Part shown: positions 16,375-25,019 of the stretch, one piece after another
Layout of the letters: every line of letters starts with the position of its first letter
Position numbering within the stretch: the stretch's first letter is position 1
Source of the DNA: an uncultured Anaerolineae bacterium
GTDB lineage: Bacteria > Chloroflexota > Anaerolineae > Promineifilales > Promineifilaceae
Direction: 5' to 3'
Assembly (NCBI GenBank): GCA_905479495.1
Contig: CAJQMR010000007.1
Coordinates: forward strand, 372,001 to 436,000
DNA length: 64,000 nt
Notes under the pieces: generated by a model
The model's input: the letters and a program-made list of their open reading frames with translations, nothing else
What the model was told of the DNA's origin: nothing
Database searches by the model: none
Program-made: the position numbers and the translations under genes

Positions 16375-17550
16375 TTATAGTTCTATTGCCAGGAGTTCAG
16401 CGAGGTAGGGTTCGACTTGCCAGTATTGTTGGAGTTGGGTGTATTCGGCTACGGCCGTTTCCCCACCCCCCTCATCCTTCTTCACCGCGCGCAAAAGCAA
16501 ATTCTTCGGCGTGTGGTCGGGGGAGACAAACTGCATGACGGTGACCTGGTAGCCCATCATCCGCAAAATAGCGGCGCGGAAGGCGTCGGTGAGCACGTCG
16601 CCCAGGCGCTCGTGCAGCAGACCGTAGCGCAACACAGCATCAAACTCGGGGGGAGACGGCCGTTCCTTCAACTGCACCTGCAAATGATGATGGCAGCAGG
16701 GCGCAGCGATGATCACCTGGCTTTGCCAGCGGATGCCCTGGGCCAGCGTGTCGTCGGTGGCCGTGTCGCAGGCGTGCAGCGCCACGACTATGTTCGGTGG
16801 ATTTTCTGTCTGGTAATCAATGATCAACCCCTGCTCAAACGTCAGGCCGCCCCAGCCTAGATCTTGGGCCAGGCGCTGGTTGCGGGCGATGAGCTTTTCC
16901 TGCCCATCGACGCCCACAATGATTGCCTGCTTGCCCAAAATGTTTTGCAAATAATGATAAGCGGCAAAGGTGAGATAGGCGTTGCCGCAGCCAAAATCGA
17001 TCAGGCGCACCGGGTCGGGCAGGGTGGCAATCTCGTCTACTTCGGCCAAAATTTTGAGGAAGGCGTTAATTTGCTGGAACTTGCTACGACGATCTGCTTT
17101 GATACGGCCGTCTGCCCGCATCACCCCCATCACCTTCAAAAACGGAATGTCTCCCCCCTCGGACAAAATGGTGTTTTTAGCCCGATCATGCGCCAGATCA
17201 ACTTCTTGCGGCGTCTCATTGGTCCGTTTGTTGATGATCGCTTTGCCTTTTTTGGTGAGGTTGATTTGCAGGGTCTCGGTTTGGCTGATGATGTGGAAAT
17301 TGCGGAAGGGGAGGTTGAGGGCGGCAGTGAGTTCGGTTACGGCCGTTTCCCCCGCATAATTTTTCACAATATTTTGCTTGGCATCAAAAAAGGAAAATTG
17401 CAGATGGCGCTGGCCCTGCACCTCAACCGGGCGCAGCTCCAGCCGCTGCCAGGCAATGGTGTGCCCCCGCTGCCGCCCGCTAAATGTAGCCCGAACGAAG
17501 TTAGCCTCGTCTAGGATTGCCTTGCGGATTGTGTCTCGATAGTCGCTCAT
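16375..17550 (-). CDS. SAM-dependent class I methyltransferase
   Basis: A 391-residue protein. An N-terminal domain of about 150 residues precedes a Rossmann methyltransferase domain: motif I is RLIDFGCGNAYLTFAAY, followed by IIVGVDGQEKLIARNQR, and a VVALHACDTATD segment. The later APCCHHHLQ resembles Methyltransf_32-type RNA/protein methyltransferases (GSTCD-like). The target is unknown. Its 3' end (16375-16545) is duplicated at 15526-15692 on the far side of the toxin-antitoxin genes. If that fragment is the original end, the C-terminus of the present gene was delivered with the insertion. Four ACGGCCGT copies fall in the gene. Start at the ATG at 17550. Confidence 0.85.
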   Translation of the reverse strand: MSDYRDTIRKAILDEANFVRATFSGRQRGHTIAWQRLELRPVEVQGQRHLQFSFFDAKQNIVKNYAGETAVTELTAALNLPFRNFHIISQTETLQINLTKKGKAIINKRTNETPQEVDLAHDRAKNTILSEGGDIPFLKVMGVMRADGRIKADRRSKFQQINAFLKILAEVDEIATLPDPVRLIDFGCGNAYLTFAAYHYLQNILGKQAIIVGVDGQEKLIARNQRLAQDLGWGGLTFEQGLIIDYQTENPPNIVVALHACDTATDDTLAQGIRWQSQVIIAAPCCHHHLQVQLKERPSPPEFDAVLRYGLLHERLGDVLTDAFRAAILRMMGYQVTVMQFVSPDHTPKNLLLRAVKKDEGGGETAVAEYTQLQQYWQVEPYLAELLAIEL

Positions 17551-17561
17551 AGCTTAAAGGT

Positions 17562-17638
17562 TTTATCCGCAGATTTCGCAGATTAGCGCAGATTTTTTGT
17601 TTGTTCTCCCAAAATCTCTTTGTTCTCTTTGTCCTCTG
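17562..17638. repeat. 'cgcagatt/ctctgtg' word repeat
   Basis: The interval between pcrA and the methyltransferase gene holds tccgcagatttcgcagatt, agcgcagatt and, inverted, ctctttgtcctctgtgg. It belongs to the same dispersed family as 23287-23346, 38169-38238, 60768-60850 and 62091-62156. Confidence 0.6.
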
Positions 17639-17641
17639 TGG

Positions 17642-19975
17642 CTAAAGAATCTCCAAATTGGCAAAGCTGGCCGCCAGCCGCTTCACGCCGACGTCGGCGA
17701 AAGCCACGGACACTTCCTCGTCGTTGCCCGTCAGCTTGCTTTCGATCACGGTGCCTTCGCCAAATTTTTTGTGGCGTACCTTTTGGCCAGTCTGGTATTT
17801 CGCTTTCTGTGGTCCCGATGGTTCCAGATCGTCTTCTTCGTAACGCGGTTTAGGCAGATGGCTTGGAGTTGGTTGGGGTTTGGCGGTAGACGGCCGTTTC
17901 CCCGCCGACGATCCCGAATCCCACGAGTAGCTTTTACGTTTGGCCCGGCTGGCGGGGCGCGAACTACTGCGCTGAGCCGGTTTTCTGTTGCCAGACGACC
18001 AACTCCAACTGCTGGCCTGCTGGTAGGTGCTCTCACGCCGCTGTTTGGCGCTGCCGCCTTCGGCCAACTCTTGCGGAATTTCCTGCAAAAAGCGGGAGGG
18101 AATGGCCACTTCCGTTTGGCCAAAAAAGGTGCGGCGGAAGGCATGGGTGATGACCAAAATATCCTTAGCCCGGGTGATGCCCACGTAAAAGAGGCGGCGC
18201 TCTTCGGCCATTGATTCGCTGTCTTCCATCGAGCGGCTGTGGGGCAGCACGCCATCCTCCAGCCCGGTGAGGAACACCACGGGGAACTCCAGCCCTTTGG
18301 CCGCGTGCAGCGTCAGCAGCGTGGTTGCTTTGGGGTCATCTTCCAGATCGTCGGTCTCGGAGACGAGGGCGACCTGCTCCAGAAATTCGCTCAGAGTGAG
18401 TTCGCTGCCCATCAAAGCCACGCCGCGCAGTTCCATCACGTTGGCCCAGCGGTCACGCGCTTCGTCCACGTCTTTAGCCCCGTTTTCGATGTAATCGCGG
18501 TACGCCGTTTGCTCCAAAATCAGGTCCAGCAAATCGCCCACGGTGGCCGAATCGCGCACGGTGAGCCAGGCGTTGAGCATGTTGCCAAAGTTGGAGAGCG
18601 CGTTGAAGGCACGGCCGTTAAAGCCATGCTGCAAATCATTATCTGTAGCTAATCGAACCACTGCCTCACTAGGGGACATGCTGTTGTAAAAAGCCCACTG
18701 CTGCAAATCCTGCTGCGTTTTATTACCGATGCCTCGCGACGGCGTGTTGATCACTCGGGCAAAGCTCACCGAATCCAGCGGATTGTGCACCAGTCGCAAA
18801 TAAGCGATGATGTCTTTAACCTCGCGCCGCTTGTAAAACTGGGTGGCCCCGACCAGCTTGTAGGGCATATTGGCCCGGATGAACGCCTCTTCCAGCACGC
18901 GGGACTGGGCGTTGGTGCGGTACATCACCGCCATATCGCCAGGGGAATAGCCTTGCAGCCGTAAATTTTGAATCTGGCTCAGGATGACGTCGGCTTCTTC
19001 GCGCTCGTCATACACCTCGCGCACGGTAATCTTTTCGCCGCCTTTGCGGGTGGTGAACAGCTCTTTGTGAACGCGGTTTTTGTTTTGCTTGATGACCGCT
19101 TTGGCCACGTCCAAAATAATTTGGGTGGAGCGATAATTTTGCTCCAGCAGAATCACCTGGGCATCCGGGTAGGTCTCGCGGAAGCGGTTGATGTTGCGGT
19201 AATCGGCCCCGCGCCATTTGTAGATCGATTGGTCCGAATCGCCCACGGCGAAGATGTTGCGCTTCGCTGCTGCCAACCGTTGCAGCAGGCCGTACTGGGC
19301 CGTGTTGGTGTCCTGGAACTCATCGACCAGAATGTGCTGATACCGTTCCTGGTACTTTTGCAGCACATCAGGTTGCTGGTCGAACAGCAAAACGGTGTTC
19401 ATGAGCAAGTCGTCAAAATCCATGCCGTTGTTGGCTTGCAGCACTTGCTGGTAACGGCCGTAAACCCGCTTGGTCACCTCAGCAATGTAATTGCCAGCGG
19501 CATACATCTCGGCGGTGATAAGCTCGTTTTTGGCATTGCTGATGCCGTTGAGCATCTTGTTCACGGGGAACTTTTTATCGTCCAGATTGAGGTCTTTGAG
19601 GGCTTGTTTGACCACCTGCTGCTGATCGGCCGTATCGAAAATAACAAACTCGCGCGCGTAACCCTGCAAATTGTCGCTTTCCTGGCGCAGGATGCGGGCG
19701 CAGGTGGCGTGGAAGGTGCCCATCGTCAGGCCGCGCGGACGGCCGTCTAGCAGTTCCTCAATACGATGGTTCATCTCCCGTGCAGCTTTGTTGGTAAACG
19801 TCACGGCCATGATTTGCCAGGGCGGTACATTCATTTCGCGGATCAGGTGGACAATTCTGTGGGTTAAAACCCGTGTTTTACCGCTACCTGGTCCGGCCAA
19901 CACCAAAATGGGGCCTTCTCCGGCGGTAACGGCCGTAATCTGTGCTTCGTTCAATCCTTCGAGGTAAAAAGTCAT
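17642..19975 (-). CDS. pcrA: ATP-dependent DNA helicase PcrA/UvrD
   Basis: A 777-residue superfamily 1A helicase acting in nucleotide-excision and replication repair. Motif I is GPGSGKTRVLTHRI (28-41), motif II VDEFQDTN, motif III VGDSDQSIYKWRGAD, then YRTNAQSRVLEEAF, TLHAAKGLEFPVVF (motif V) and RLFYVGITRAKD (motif VI). The C-terminal part after a basic linker holds KVRHKKFGEGTVIESK and ends in a Tudor-like fold, which in PcrA binds RNA polymerase. Length is typical. Start at the ATG at 19975. It stands as a single gene, with repeat-bearing spacers on both sides. Identification is firm. Confidence 0.97.
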   Translation of the reverse strand: MTFYLEGLNEAQITAVTAGEGPILVLAGPGSGKTRVLTHRIVHLIREMNVPPWQIMAVTFTNKAAREMNHRIEELLDGRPRGLTMGTFHATCARILRQESDNLQGYAREFVIFDTADQQQVVKQALKDLNLDDKKFPVNKMLNGISNAKNELITAEMYAAGNYIAEVTKRVYGRYQQVLQANNGMDFDDLLMNTVLLFDQQPDVLQKYQERYQHILVDEFQDTNTAQYGLLQRLAAAKRNIFAVGDSDQSIYKWRGADYRNINRFRETYPDAQVILLEQNYRSTQIILDVAKAVIKQNKNRVHKELFTTRKGGEKITVREVYDEREEADVILSQIQNLRLQGYSPGDMAVMYRTNAQSRVLEEAFIRANMPYKLVGATQFYKRREVKDIIAYLRLVHNPLDSVSFARVINTPSRGIGNKTQQDLQQWAFYNSMSPSEAVVRLATDNDLQHGFNGRAFNALSNFGNMLNAWLTVRDSATVGDLLDLILEQTAYRDYIENGAKDVDEARDRWANVMELRGVALMGSELTLSEFLEQVALVSETDDLEDDPKATTLLTLHAAKGLEFPVVFLTGLEDGVLPHSRSMEDSESMAEERRLFYVGITRAKDILVITHAFRRTFFGQTEVAIPSRFLQEIPQELAEGGSAKQRRESTYQQASSWSWSSGNRKPAQRSSSRPASRAKRKSYSWDSGSSAGKRPSTAKPQPTPSHLPKPRYEEDDLEPSGPQKAKYQTGQKVRHKKFGEGTVIESKLTGNDEEVSVAFADVGVKRLAASFANLEIL

Positions 19976-20027
19976 CTGTTTATTGTAACGTGGCTGGCGG
20001 GCTGCGTCACGCCGTTTTTGGGAGGTA

Positions 20028-20092
20028 TTCAGTAATCAGTATTCAGTAAGTCAGTAACTGTTTCACTGATTACTGGCCTGCTGAATACTGGC
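20028..20092. repeat. 'cagtaatcagtattcag' word hairpin
   Basis: Between pcrA and the ABC permease, tattcagtaatcagtattca is followed by tgattactggcctgctgaat, giving an imperfect hairpin made of the word cagtaat/cagtatt. It lies directly after the permease stop at 20093 and may act as a terminator-like structure for that operon. Confidence 0.65.
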
Positions 20093-21391
20093 CTACTCAT
20101 ACCGCAGCGCCGCAATCGGATCGAGGCGGATGGCGCGCAGGGCGGGGTAGATGCCGGAGAGGACGCCGACGAGGGCCGCAAAGACCAGGGCGAAGATGGG
20201 TAGCCACAGCGGCGTGTAAACCAGCGATTCAATTTCGCCAGTGCCGCCGGATTGAGCCACCTGGGCCAACAAATATTGCTGGCCAATGAAGCCGCCAATC
20301 TGCCCCAGCACAATGCCAAAAATGACGCCGCCGATGCCGCCAATCAGGCCAATGGCCCCGGCTTCGGCCAGGAAAATGAGCATCACATCCCGATTGGTAG
20401 CTCCCACCGCTTTCATCAGGCCAATTTCGCGGGTGCGTTCGTAGATTGACATAATCATTGTGTTGGCAATGCCAAAGGCGGCCACCACCAGTGCCAGCCC
20501 ACCAATGCCGCCAACCACCGCCTGAATGATCAAAAAGATGACGTTGATGCTGCTGAGGATGCTCTGGAAGGAGAAGACGAAAAAGCCCTGGCGTGTAATT
20601 TCTTGCTCAACGGCCGTTGCCGCATCCGCCGATTCCACTTTAATCACTGCCTGACTGTAGCCGTCCCGATTGACGTTGGGCCGCTGGCCGGTGGCCCAGG
20701 TGTTCAAATCCTGCACGTTGCGGATGGGCATGTAAATGGAAAAGTCGCGGTCGCCGCCGGATTCGGCCATGACGCCGATGACGCGGAGGCGCACGGTGCG
20801 CTCGGTAGTTTCGCCCGTCTCGCTGGAGAAGCGGGTAAGCACCAGTTGCAGCGTTTGTCCCTGTAAATTGAGGTCTTCACCGCCTTGTTCGCCCGTCTGG
20901 GTGTTGAAGAAGTTGTCGGCCACGCGTGCCCCGACCAGTGCCTGCCATTGGCCGGGCGAGTCGGTACCGCTGGCCATCTCGATGCCAAATTTGCGGTATT
21001 CGGCCGTATCGATTCCCTGGATGGAGGTGAAGCCGGTGAGCCGGTTGAGCCGCAGTTCGGCATTGGCCTGCAAGCGCAGCAGGGGGGTGGCGGCGACCAC
21101 GCCGGGAAGCTCGCGGAAGCCGTCAATCGCTGCATCGTTGAGCACCACATCACTTTGTACGGCTGCACCGCCGCCAAAAAAGATGTCGCCAGGGGAGTTG
21201 ACGGTCATCTCCGTCAGGTCGCCGATGTCGTTGAAGCCGGACAGGACGGAACGTTGTAGGCCCGCGCCCAGGGACATGAGCAGAATGACTGCGGCCGTCC
21301 CAATAAACACCCCGGCAGAGGTCATCATTACCCGGAATTTCATCCGCAGCAGGTTATTCTTTACAAGGCGAAGCAGTTCAACTATGCGCAT
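20093..21391 (-). CDS. MacB/LolC-type ABC transporter permease
   Basis: A 432-residue permease of the MacB/FtsX type. A first membrane helix at about 20-42 is followed by a large periplasmic-type (MacB_PCD) domain at about 45-270 and three C-terminal helices with the FtsX segment IYERTREIGLMKAVGATNRDVMLIFLAEA. MacB-type systems use mechanotransmission to move peptides, lipoproteins or drugs outside the membrane. It is the last gene of a leftward unit: Yip1 protein, ATPase (23353-24063), secreted CARDB/IPT protein (21546-23369), permease. The ATPase is separate rather than fused, as in Gram-positive and Chloroflexota systems. Cargo is unknown. Confidence 0.92.
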   Translation of the reverse strand: MRIVELLRLVKNNLLRMKFRVMMTSAGVFIGTAAVILLMSLGAGLQRSVLSGFNDIGDLTEMTVNSPGDIFFGGGAAVQSDVVLNDAAIDGFRELPGVVAATPLLRLQANAELRLNRLTGFTSIQGIDTAEYRKFGIEMASGTDSPGQWQALVGARVADNFFNTQTGEQGGEDLNLQGQTLQLVLTRFSSETGETTERTVRLRVIGVMAESGGDRDFSIYMPIRNVQDLNTWATGQRPNVNRDGYSQAVIKVESADAATAVEQEITRQGFFVFSFQSILSSINVIFLIIQAVVGGIGGLALVVAAFGIANTMIMSIYERTREIGLMKAVGATNRDVMLIFLAEAGAIGLIGGIGGVIFGIVLGQIGGFIGQQYLLAQVAQSGGTGEIESLVYTPLWLPIFALVFAALVGVLSGIYPALRAIRLDPIAALRYE

Positions 21392-21424
21392 TTCAAATCT
21401 ATGCCAAACAAATTACCATTGATT

Positions 21425-21542
21425 TGTCATGCTGAGGTCCTCCGAAGCATCCCTATAACCTTAGCATGTGTGAGTCTTGTTCCGCCGCCGAGGTTCTGCA
21501 AGATGATGTTTAGAGGGATTCTTCGCTGCGCTCAGAATGACA
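21425..21542. repeat. 118-bp imperfect inverted-repeat element
   Basis: The ends are imperfect inverted copies: tgtcatgctgaggtcctccg (from 21425) and the complement of cttcgctgcgctcagaatga (to 21542), each extended to about 29 bases. Elements ending in this 'cattctgagcgcagcgaag' sequence are, from memory, common dispersed repeats in many environmental bacterial genomes. It sits between the secreted CARDB protein gene and the permease gene of one operon. Confidence 0.65.
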
Positions 21543-21545
21543 GTT

Positions 21546-23369
21546 TTAGCTACCTAAGCCTAACATGCCCCGGATGAAGCGCCAGAGCAGTTGGCCAAAG
21601 GATTCTTCTTCGGGGGGTACGGCCGTTTCCCCATCCATCACCGGTCCATCTTCACTTTCCAATCCAACCCCACCCGGCTCATCCAGTCCTTCGACCTGGA
21701 CCGTGAGTGTTTCCTCGAAGAGCTGCGGCTGGTTAAAATCGTCCAGGTAGTTGACCGTGACGTTGATTTCCAGCGGACCACCCTCCTCTGGCACAATGAG
21801 GCCGTCCAGCGAGCCAGACGTGCCGCCGTCCAGCGGACCGATGTAGATGGAGTTGTTGTCCACCGTGCCGCTGGGGCTGCTGATGCTAAGGGTGCTGACG
21901 TTGATCAGGCTGCGGCCAATGTTGACCACCTCCACCGGCAAATCCAGCGGCTGGCCGACAAAGCCGGGGCCGGTGCTGCGGTAAAAGCCCACTTGCAGCT
22001 GGGGTGCTTTCTCCACCAGCAGGTTGACCACCTGGGCATCGCTGCGGTCGCTGTTGCCGTAGCTAAAGTCGAGCGGCAAATTGTACACGCCGGAAGCGGC
22101 CGTTCCGTCCACCAGCATCGTCACCACAACTTCCATCATATCGTCTGCGGCCAATTCTTCAATGAAGCGCACGTTGCCAGAATTGACCAGGGCAAAAGGC
22201 GTGAGCTGTGCCCCAGCGCTGCCGCCCAGCGTGAGCAAGACGTCTTCGGCCGCCTCGTCTCCCACGTTGGCAATGAGCAGCTTGAGTTCAAAGCGGGTGC
22301 CAGGCTGCAAGCTGGCGGGATCAACTTCATAGGTGGTGAGAACCAGGCGTGGTTCGGCCGGGCCGGGCGTGGGCGTGGCCGTTGCCCCTTGCCCAATGTT
22401 GAGGCCGACGGCGGGTTGGGTGTTGTAGTCACGGCCGTTTATATCAAAAAAGTCGATGTTGAAGACCAAATTTTGTGGCCCAGTGGCGGTATCATCACGC
22501 AAAATTAGCGACAGTGTGGTGGTGACCACCTCTTCTACGCCAATGCGGGGCAAAATTTGCACGCTGCTGCCGGTGGCGGGAATGGCCAGATCGGCCGATT
22601 GCAGCTCCAACTCAATGTCGATGGCTGTCCAGTTGCCGCGATTGGCTAGCTCCAGCGTCAGCTCAAACGGCTGGCCCGGTGTGAGGTTGGTTGGCGTGGT
22701 GCGGGCTGACTGAATGGCGATTTGCGGCTGGCCAAAGACATAAACGTTGGTGGGCGTGGGGCTGGGCGTTTGCGTTGGCGCGGATGTTGGCGTGGGGCCA
22801 TAGATTTCAAACACACCTTCCAACACTTTGTTGGAGCCATCCTGCGCACCTAACCCTACCTGGATGTTGTATTTACCCAGTGCCAGACCGGGCGGCACAA
22901 TGCCAGTGAGGACTTCGTTGTTGACATAAGTTGTTTGCAAGACGCCATATCCCACCACGCGAATGACGCTGCCTTGTTGGAAGTTGTTGCCGTAAACGGT
23001 CAGCGTGCCGCCCGTTTCGGTGGACATGCGACCCGGTTCGATAGCGGTGAGAATGATCGGGGCGTTGGTAGGGGGCAGCGGGGTATTTGTGGCTGTTGCC
23101 GTGGGCGTGAGCGTGGCCGTCGGTGTGATGGTGGCGGTGGGGGTGATTTGCAGGGTGAAACGGCCGTTCCGCGCCGCAATCGGTTCAGAAGCCGGTGCCG
23201 CCACAGCCAGCCGGGGCAGCATCAGCGTAAAACTGAGTGCCAAGGTTACCAATCCCAAAACCATAAAAATGGGTGAATTAAATTTAACCGCGGAGAGCGC
23301 GGAGGGCGCTGAGATTTTTCTCTGTGTTCTCCGCGTCCTCCGCGGTAAAAAACTAATTTGGTTGTTCAT
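21546..23369 (-). CDS. Exported IPT/TIG and CARDB-repeat protein of the ABC operon
   Basis: About 607 residues. After an unusual Arg-rich front (about 1-37) comes a signal-peptide core (LVTLALSFTLMLPRLAVAAP). A Thr-Pro linker (TPTATITPTATLTPT) leads to an IPT/TIG domain (about 100-190), a second Thr-Pro linker, and three or four CARDB-like beta domains. It ends with GQLLWRFIRGMLGLG. The Arg-rich front is the translation of a dispersed repeat (23287-23346). I favour the ATG at 23369, which has a GAGG Shine-Dalgarno; the ATG at 23264 after the repeat is the alternative. Its place between ATPase and permease genes suggests a periplasmic or surface partner of the transporter. Confidence 0.82.
   Translation of the reverse strand: MNNQISFLPRRTRRTQRKISAPSALSAVKFNSPIFMVLGLVTLALSFTLMLPRLAVAAPASEPIAARNGRFTLQITPTATITPTATLTPTATATNTPLPPTNAPIILTAIEPGRMSTETGGTLTVYGNNFQQGSVIRVVGYGVLQTTYVNNEVLTGIVPPGLALGKYNIQVGLGAQDGSNKVLEGVFEIYGPTPTSAPTQTPSPTPTNVYVFGQPQIAIQSARTTPTNLTPGQPFELTLELANRGNWTAIDIELELQSADLAIPATGSSVQILPRIGVEEVVTTTLSLILRDDTATGPQNLVFNIDFFDINGRDYNTQPAVGLNIGQGATATPTPGPAEPRLVLTTYEVDPASLQPGTRFELKLLIANVGDEAAEDVLLTLGGSAGAQLTPFALVNSGNVRFIEELAADDMMEVVVTMLVDGTAASGVYNLPLDFSYGNSDRSDAQVVNLLVEKAPQLQVGFYRSTGPGFVGQPLDLPVEVVNIGRSLINVSTLSISSPSGTVDNNSIYIGPLDGGTSGSLDGLIVPEEGGPLEINVTVNYLDDFNQPQLFEETLTVQVEGLDEPGGVGLESEDGPVMDGETAVPPEEESFGQLLWRFIRGMLGLGS
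23287..23346. repeat. 'cgcggaggacgcgga' hairpin inside a coding region
   Basis: Arms beginning accgcggagagcgcggaggg and ending cgcgtcctccgcggt pair imperfectly around a short loop. The element is the best-formed member of the dispersed cgcagag/cgcggag family, and it is read in frame as the Arg-rich N-terminus of the exported protein at 21546-23369. Confidence 0.75.
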
Positions 23370-24063
23370 AACGTCCTCGTACATCTGCCAGGATACGGCC
23401 GTCTAAAATTTGAATGTGGCGCGTGGTGGCGGCCAGCAGCGACTGGTCGTGCGTCACCATGATGATGGTGCGCCCTTCTTCTTCATTGAGCCGCTGCAAA
23501 ATGCTAATGACCTCGCCGCCCGATTTGCTGTCCAGGTTGCCCGTTGGCTCATCAGCCAAAATGATGGCGGGGTTGTTCACCAGGGAGCGGGCAATGGAAA
23601 CGCGCTGCTGCTGCCCGCCAGAAAGCTCGGTGGGTTTGTGGTGAATCCGGTCACCCAACCCTACCATTTCCAGCGCGTGTTTGGCCCGTTCCTCCCGTTC
23701 TGTGGGCATTACGCGGGCAAATATCATGGGGAACTCCACATTTTGCATGGCGGTCATGGTGGGGATGAGGTTAAACGATTGGAAAATAAAGCCGATGGAC
23801 TTTTGTCGGTACTGGGCTAGATGATTTTCATCTAGTGCGGCGATGTCGGTGCCATCGACCCAAATTTCGCCAGAGGTGGGCTGGTCCAGCCCGCCAATCA
23901 GGTAAAGTAGGGTAGATTTGCCAGAGCCGGAGGGGCCAACGATGCCCATGAAATCTCCTTGCTTGATGGTGGCATCTACGCCGTCAAGCGCATGGACAAT
24001 TTCGGCACCCATCTGGAAGTGGCGGTGCAGTGAGCGCACCTGGATGAAGCTGTGGTTGTTCAT
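23353..24063 (-). CDS. MacB/LolD-type ABC transporter ATP-binding protein
   Basis: A 236-residue ATPase. Walker A is GPSGSGKST (43-51), the Q-loop FQSFNLIPTMTA, the signature LSGGQQQRVSIA, Walker B AIILADEPTGNLDS and the switch His in MVTHDQSL. This is the LolD/MacB group. The ATG at 24063 overlaps the TGA of the upstream Yip1 gene by four bases (ATGA), which fixes the start. The 3' end overlaps the next gene's start by 17 bases. It pairs with the permease at 20093-21391. Confidence 0.96.
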   Translation of the reverse strand: MNNHSFIQVRSLHRHFQMGAEIVHALDGVDATIKQGDFMGIVGPSGSGKSTLLYLIGGLDQPTSGEIWVDGTDIAALDENHLAQYRQKSIGFIFQSFNLIPTMTAMQNVEFPMIFARVMPTEREERAKHALEMVGLGDRIHHKPTELSGGQQQRVSIARSLVNNPAIILADEPTGNLDSKSGGEVISILQRLNEEEGRTIIMVTHDQSLLAATTRHIQILDGRILADVRGRYEQPN

Positions 24064-24863
24064 CCGCCGACAAAGCCACTGGCAAGACCGGTGGTAACGG
24101 CCGTGCCAATCAAGCGTACCGCCATAAACAGTACCCAGACAATGAGCACCAGGCCAATGGATTTGCGCCGCGACAGTTTGGTAACGGCCACAATGCCCAA
24201 CACCAGCAGCGCCAGATTCCAAAAGAGGTAGAGGTCAATTTGGCCCAGGAATGTTTGCAAAACGGCCGTGCCGGTTGAGGGCATGGTGCCAAACGGGTTG
24301 TTGGGGTCCGGGGTGGGTGCCCCGGCAAACCCAGACAGGCCGGGATGGGCAATAAGCGTTTGGGTGGCCATGATATAGATCGCCTGCAAGATGCTGCGCA
24401 AGGCGTACGGCAGCCAGGCCCAAACGACGACCTGAAGCATTTGCAGAAAGCTGCTGCGCCCGCCAACCATCGAGGCCAGCAAAAAGAGTGCACCGCTCCA
24501 AATAAGCCAGCCAATGACCCGTCCAATAGCGGCCAAAACAGCCGGAACAATGGTGGTGAGAATGGGGGAAGTGGCAATCGAAGTGGCCTGTTCAACATCG
24601 ACGCCGCCGCTGGCAAAGCCGGGCTGGTTTTCGAGCTGTTCTTGCAGCTGATCACGGGTTTGCTGGGTGGTTATTGGCCCGCTCGTAACGATGGGCAGCG
24701 TGACCAGAATCATGCCCAGGATGGCCATGAGAATCCAGGTACGGCCGTTGCCGTTGCGCAAGGTAGCAAATGTGGTGCGGGGCTTGGCTATTACGCCCCA
24801 AACCATCCCCAGGAAACCGGGGCTGGCAGTGGTTGCTGTGGTTGATACTGCTGTTTCCGTCAT
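24060..24863 (-). CDS. Yip1-domain membrane protein
   Basis: A 267-residue membrane protein with five to six helices. The layout is typical of bacterial Yip1-domain proteins: PRTTFATLR before the first helix, a long outside loop, GRVIGWLIWSGALFLLASMVGG, then YALRSILQAIYIM. It begins the ABC export operon and is joined to the ATPase gene by a 4-base overlap. The GGAGGG Shine-Dalgarno precedes the ATG at 24863. Yip1 proteins next to MacB-type transporters are frequent, but their role is unclear; assembly or membrane organisation is a guess. Confidence 0.87.
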   Translation of the reverse strand: MTETAVSTTATTASPGFLGMVWGVIAKPRTTFATLRNGNGRTWILMAILGMILVTLPIVTSGPITTQQTRDQLQEQLENQPGFASGGVDVEQATSIATSPILTTIVPAVLAAIGRVIGWLIWSGALFLLASMVGGRSSFLQMLQVVVWAWLPYALRSILQAIYIMATQTLIAHPGLSGFAGAPTPDPNNPFGTMPSTGTAVLQTFLGQIDLYLFWNLALLVLGIVAVTKLSRRKSIGLVLIVWVLFMAVRLIGTAVTTGLASGFVGG

Positions 24864-24957
24864 TCTGACCCTCCAAAAGAAGCAAGGAAAAAACCATCAC
24901 CGTCATTCTACAAGAAACGGCGGGGGGCACAAGCGGATAGAGAGTGAGAGGTGACAA

Positions 24958-25005
24958 GTGAAAAGTAAAAAGTGGACACTTGTCATATCCCTTTTTACTT
25001 TTCAC
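24958..25005. repeat. 'gtgaaaagtaaaaag' hairpin
   Basis: GTGAAAAGTAAAAAG (24958-24972) is exactly complementary to CTTTTTACTTTTCAC (24991-25005). It lies 15 bases after the stop of the M14 peptidase gene. The same word forms the hairpin at 40116-40156 and a run at 55790-55815. Confidence 0.8.
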
Positions 25006-25019
25006 TATTTTACTTTTGA

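Noticed and set aside
15526-16545. Direct repeats around the toxin-antitoxin pair as transposon ends
   Set aside because: The repeats are diverged coding gene ends, not short terminal repeats, and no transposase or target-site duplication is visible.
18968-19750. Rightward 260-codon frame opposite pcrA
   Set aside because: Antisense shadow of a firmly identified helicase; composition follows the codon structure of pcrA.
21591-22508. Rightward 305-codon frame opposite the CARDB/IPT gene
   Set aside because: Antisense shadow with no recognisable domain; the leftward frame has coherent domains and a signal peptide.
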